In this document: positions 61,816-64,000 of the stretch, one piece after another
How positions within the stretch are numbered: the first letter of the stretch is position 1
Layout: every line of letters starts with the position of its first letter
NCBI GenBank assembly: GCA_019973575.1
Contig: BPUI01000001.1
Location: forward strand, 744,001-808,000
Reading direction: 5' to 3'
DNA: 64,000 nucleotides
DNA from: Gemmatimonadetes bacterium T265
Lineage (GTDB): Bacteria; Gemmatimonadota; Gemmatimonadetes; Gemmatimonadales; Gemmatimonadaceae
Position numbers and translations under genes: made by a program
Notes under the pieces: model-generated
What the model was told of the DNA's origin: nothing
Seen by the model: only the letters and a program-made list of their open reading frames with translations
The model's database searches: none

Positions 61816-62529
61816 ATGCCGTCGACCCCGGACGCCTCCCCCGCCCTGGACGCCGCCCGCGAACGGGTCGTGCGCCTGCTCACGGACCGCTACGCCGACG
61901 ACACGCTCACGGTCGAGCAGTTCGAAGCCGAGTTGGATCGGCTGCACGGGCTCGGCGACGTGGCCGCGCTGGAGCAGATGGCGAGCGAGCTGGCGACTGG
62001 CGTGCGTCCCGCGGTCGCGCGCCCGACGGTGGCGCGCCCGGCGCCGATGGAGTGGGGCGTGGCGGGCGCTGGTCCGGCGGCTTCGGTCCTCGCGCCGCCG
62101 AGCGGGCGCGCGGAGCTCGGGTGGCAGTACGGCGGCCTCGTCGCGGCGCGCCCGGCCGACGACGGGCACCTGTTCGCCGTCATGAGCTCGTCCAAACGCG
62201 TCGGGCCGTGGCTCGTACCGCGTCGGTTCCGGGCGTTCGCCCTGATGAGCGAGGCGGTCGTCGACCTGCGCGACGCCGTGCTGCCGGCCGACGGCTGCGA
62301 GATCGAGGTCGGCGCGATCATGGCGAACGTCAAGGTCCTGCTCCCGCGGGGGGTGCAGGCGGACGTCGCCGTCATGGCGTTCATGGGCAGCGCGCAGGAC
62401 CGAACCGAGGTCGAGCCCGCGGCCGGTCACGCCCCGCGCGTGCGCGTGACCGGCTCAGCCGTGATGTCGGAGGTGCAGGTGCTCCAGGGCGCGGAAGCCG
62501 AGTTCGCGGCCCTGCACTTCGACGACTGA
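61816..62529 (+). CDS. DUF1707/LiaF-like protein
   Basis: A 237-residue soluble protein. Residues about 12-60 (RVVRLLTDRYADDTLTVEQF then EAELDRLHGLGDVAALEQMA) match the DUF1707/SHOCT-like helical domain. The C-terminal half (about 115-235) is a beta-helix-like LiaF-type domain: VDLRDAVLPADGCEIEVGAI, MANVKVLLPRGVQADVAVMA and a final VTGSAVMSEVQVLQG. LiaF-related proteins tune cell-envelope stress signalling, but no LiaRS-type kinase adjoins it and there is no membrane segment. Confidence 0.8.
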   Translation: MPSTPDASPALDAARERVVRLLTDRYADDTLTVEQFEAELDRLHGLGDVAALEQMASELATGVRPAVARPTVARPAPMEWGVAGAGPAASVLAPPSGRAELGWQYGGLVAARPADDGHLFAVMSSSKRVGPWLVPRRFRAFALMSEAVVDLRDAVLPADGCEIEVGAIMANVKVLLPRGVQADVAVMAFMGSAQDRTEVEPAAGHAPRVRVTGSAVMSEVQVLQGAEAEFAALHFDD

Positions 62530-62583
62530 CAGCAGGTCGGCGCGGGGGCGGCGGCAGCGCCCCCGCGTCGGTCCGTTGATCGG

Positions 62584-62889
62584 TCAGGGCGTCGTCGGAG
62601 CGGCCTGCTGCTGCAGGGTCCGCTTGTACGCCTTCTTCGCCGCCTTATTGCGGTGGTGCTGCACCTCCGCGCCGGCGATGGCGCCGAGAATCGGGTGCCG
62701 GTGGCCCGGGACGGCCGAGCCGGCCGCGGCGCCCGCGGCCGCGCCCGCGAGGATGCTGTGGTGCTTGGGCGGGACCGGCTGGGTGGTCGTCTGCGTGGGC
62801 TGCTGCGTCGTGGTCTGGGCGCCGGCCGCAACGGCGGGGGCGAGCAGCGCGGCAACGACAGCGCCGACGAACGTCGAGGTACGAGTCAT
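62584..62889 (-). CDS. Predicted exported glycine-zipper-type protein
   Basis: A 101-residue protein with a signal peptide (VGAVVAALLAPAVAAGAQ), a Thr/Gln/Pro linker, a Gly/Ala-rich membrane-like segment (ILAGAAAGAAAGSAVPG) and a His-containing, basic C terminus (AEVQHHRNKAAKKAYKRTLQ). Glycine-zipper proteins of this kind occur in the periplasm or outer membrane, but the exact role is unknown. The ATG at 62889 places the signal peptide first. Confidence 0.65.
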   Translation of the reverse strand: MTRTSTFVGAVVAALLAPAVAAGAQTTTQQPTQTTTQPVPPKHHSILAGAAAGAAAGSAVPGHRHPILGAIAGAEVQHHRNKAAKKAYKRTLQQQAAPTTP

Positions 62890-63051
62890 GTCGTGGTCTC
62901 CGGAATCTTGCGAACTGGGAACGCGGTCGCCCGCGGTAGCACCGTCGAGCGAAGGCAACGGACGTGCCCGTCCCGCGGCCCCGCGACAGCTTAACATCGT
63001 CTTAGCCGGCCGTAGCACGCGGGCTACGGCAGTGCCCGGTCGCGGCGGCCG

Positions 63052-63699
63052 TTAGGCGCTCGCCAGCGGCCGCGCGATCACCGGCGCGCTCGCCACGGGC
63101 GCCGGCGCACGGACGCCGTACTTGGATTGGTAGCGCGCGATGCTTTCCTCGATCAGCTGCATCGCCGACTCGCTCTTTTCCCAGCCGAGGATCTCGACGC
63201 GCTTGCCCTCGAGGTCTTTGTAGATGCGGAAGAAGTGCTCGACCTCCTTCAGGTAGTGCGCGGGGAGGTCGGCGATGTCGAAGTACTCCTGGTGCAGCGG
63301 GTCGTGCATCGGCACGGCGAGGATCTTGTCGTCCGGCTCGCCCTTGTCGAGCATGCGGAGCACGCCGATCGGGCGCGCGTCGATCTGGCAGCCCGGGAAC
63401 GTCGGCTCCTGGATGCGCACGAGGATGTCGATCGGGTCGTTGTCCTCGTGCAGCGTCTGCGGGACGAAGCCGTAGTCGCCGGGGTAGTGCACCGCGGAGT
63501 AGAGCACGCGGTCGAGGCGCAGCATCCCCGAGTCCTTGCAGAGCTCGTACTTGTTGCGGCTCCCGGCGGGGATCTCGATGATCGCCGTCACCTGGTCGGG
63601 CGGGTGCGGGCCGGGGGCGAGGTCGTGCCAGGGGTTGAGCATGACGTCGGGCAGAGGAGCGGCGGAGGGCGCGACGTCGGTCGCGCCGCTGGTACTCAA
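63052..63699 (-). CDS. ppa: Inorganic pyrophosphatase (family I)
   Basis: A 215-residue soluble family I pyrophosphatase that hydrolyses the pyrophosphate released in biosynthesis. The active-site pieces are all seen: IPAGSRNKYEL, DYGFVPQTLHEDNDPIDILV (the D-x-D-P-x-D metal site) and the later DIADLPAHYLKEVEHFFRIY. The N-terminal 20 residues and the C-terminal 20 residues are Ala/Pro-rich extensions beyond the usual 175-residue core. It is alone on its strand. Its TAA stop lies in a GCCTAAC heptamer. Confidence 0.92.
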   Translation of the reverse strand: MSTSGATDVAPSAAPLPDVMLNPWHDLAPGPHPPDQVTAIIEIPAGSRNKYELCKDSGMLRLDRVLYSAVHYPGDYGFVPQTLHEDNDPIDILVRIQEPTFPGCQIDARPIGVLRMLDKGEPDDKILAVPMHDPLHQEYFDIADLPAHYLKEVEHFFRIYKDLEGKRVEILGWEKSESAMQLIEESIARYQSKYGVRAPAPVASAPVIARPLASA

Positions 63700-63868
63700 T
63701 GTTAGCGGGGCAGGCCGCCGCCGGCGTTTGCGGGTTCGCGGGATCGGCGGTAGTATCGCGCGGCGTCCGGACCTCGGGACGCGCGCAGGCCGGCGGCGGC
63801 GGGACCCGCCCGCGGCCGCCGGGCAAGTGACTTCGTGATCGCGGAGGCACGATATGCGACGGTAGGGG

Positions 63869-64000
63869 GTGGGGGGATTGGCAGGACTCCTGACGGCAGC
63901 GGCGGCCCTGGCCGGCTGTAGCGAGGATCCGGTGCAGGTCGGGCCGCGGGCCGTGTCGCCCGCGGCGGCGCGCCAAGTCGCCGTGGGCCAGCCGGGGGGA
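63869..64000 (+). CDS. Start of a predicted lipoprotein, partial
   Basis: A frame from the GTG at 63869 to the window edge encodes a lipoprotein signal: hydrophobic LAGLLTAAAA then lipobox LAGC, with the acylated Cys at about residue 17, followed by SEDPVQVGPRAVSPAAARQV. In these genomes such lipoproteins often carry Ig-like domains after the lipobox, but the rest is outside the window. GGTAGGGGG just upstream may be the ribosome-binding site, and the first in-frame stop before it (TAG at 63863) limits the start. Confidence 0.55.
   Translation, partial: MGGLAGLLTAAAALAGCSEDPVQVGPRAVSPAAARQVAVGQPGG

Overview
The window reads like a chromosome segment of a very GC-rich Gram-negative bacterium, most probably a member of the Gemmatimonadota. 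The reasons are the strong G/C third-position bias, lptF/lptG and Mla/MCE genes (so an outer membrane), a large TonB-linked receptor, V4R-like and KaiC/histidine-kinase genes, and several small paralogous families of unknown function. This assignment is inference from gene content; no 16S rRNA or tRNA gene was seen.

The left half (about 1-31 kb) is accessory. It opens with a Tn7/Tn5053-type transposition module on the minus strand (DDE integrase, AAA+ partner and a translationally coupled third gene running off the left edge). Next comes a compact three-gene cassette (TIGR04255-like protein, helix-turn-helix/membrane protein, SQDCD-motif protein) that may be a mobile defence or conflict system, then a candidate PIN-nuclease pair. 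A ribbon-helix-helix regulator follows whose coding region carries a 15-bp tandem array with one 14-bp, frame-shifting unit. The rest of this half holds a predicted secreted metalloprotease lipoprotein, two histidine kinases, a coupled small protein-KaiC-kinase operon, a transposase relic, an M48-like peptidase, an orphan AbiEi-like antitoxin divergent from a cysteine-rich PD-(D/E)XK nuclease, and several lineage-specific small proteins. It ends at 30.3-31.0 kb in two arrays of 20-bp repeats that look like transposon ends.

The right half (31-64 kb) is core-like. The minus-strand type IV pilus genes comEA-pilB-pilT-pilC are split by an insertion of a 15-bp tandem array plus a long inverted repeat. 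Then come lptF-lptG, mlaE-like permease and MCE protein genes (envelope lipid and LPS transport), an Oar-like TonB receptor, an amino-acid permease, heme A/O synthesis (ctaA, ctaB), an ABC exporter, an M24 peptidase, a DUF92 protein, two tandem Uma2 nucleases, a five-gene putative lipid/polyketide cluster (FAD reductase, flavin reductase, methyltransferase, SRPBCC protein, ketoacyl synthase) and inorganic pyrophosphatase.

Two DNA-level signals cut across the genes. One is the heptamer GTTAGGC, found 29 times on the two strands, densest in the core half, where it repeatedly supplies a rare TTA Leu codon in Leu-Gly pairs. The other is a long inverted-repeat family sharing TGTCATCCTGAGCGCAGCGA, present at 33.7 and 48.5 kb.
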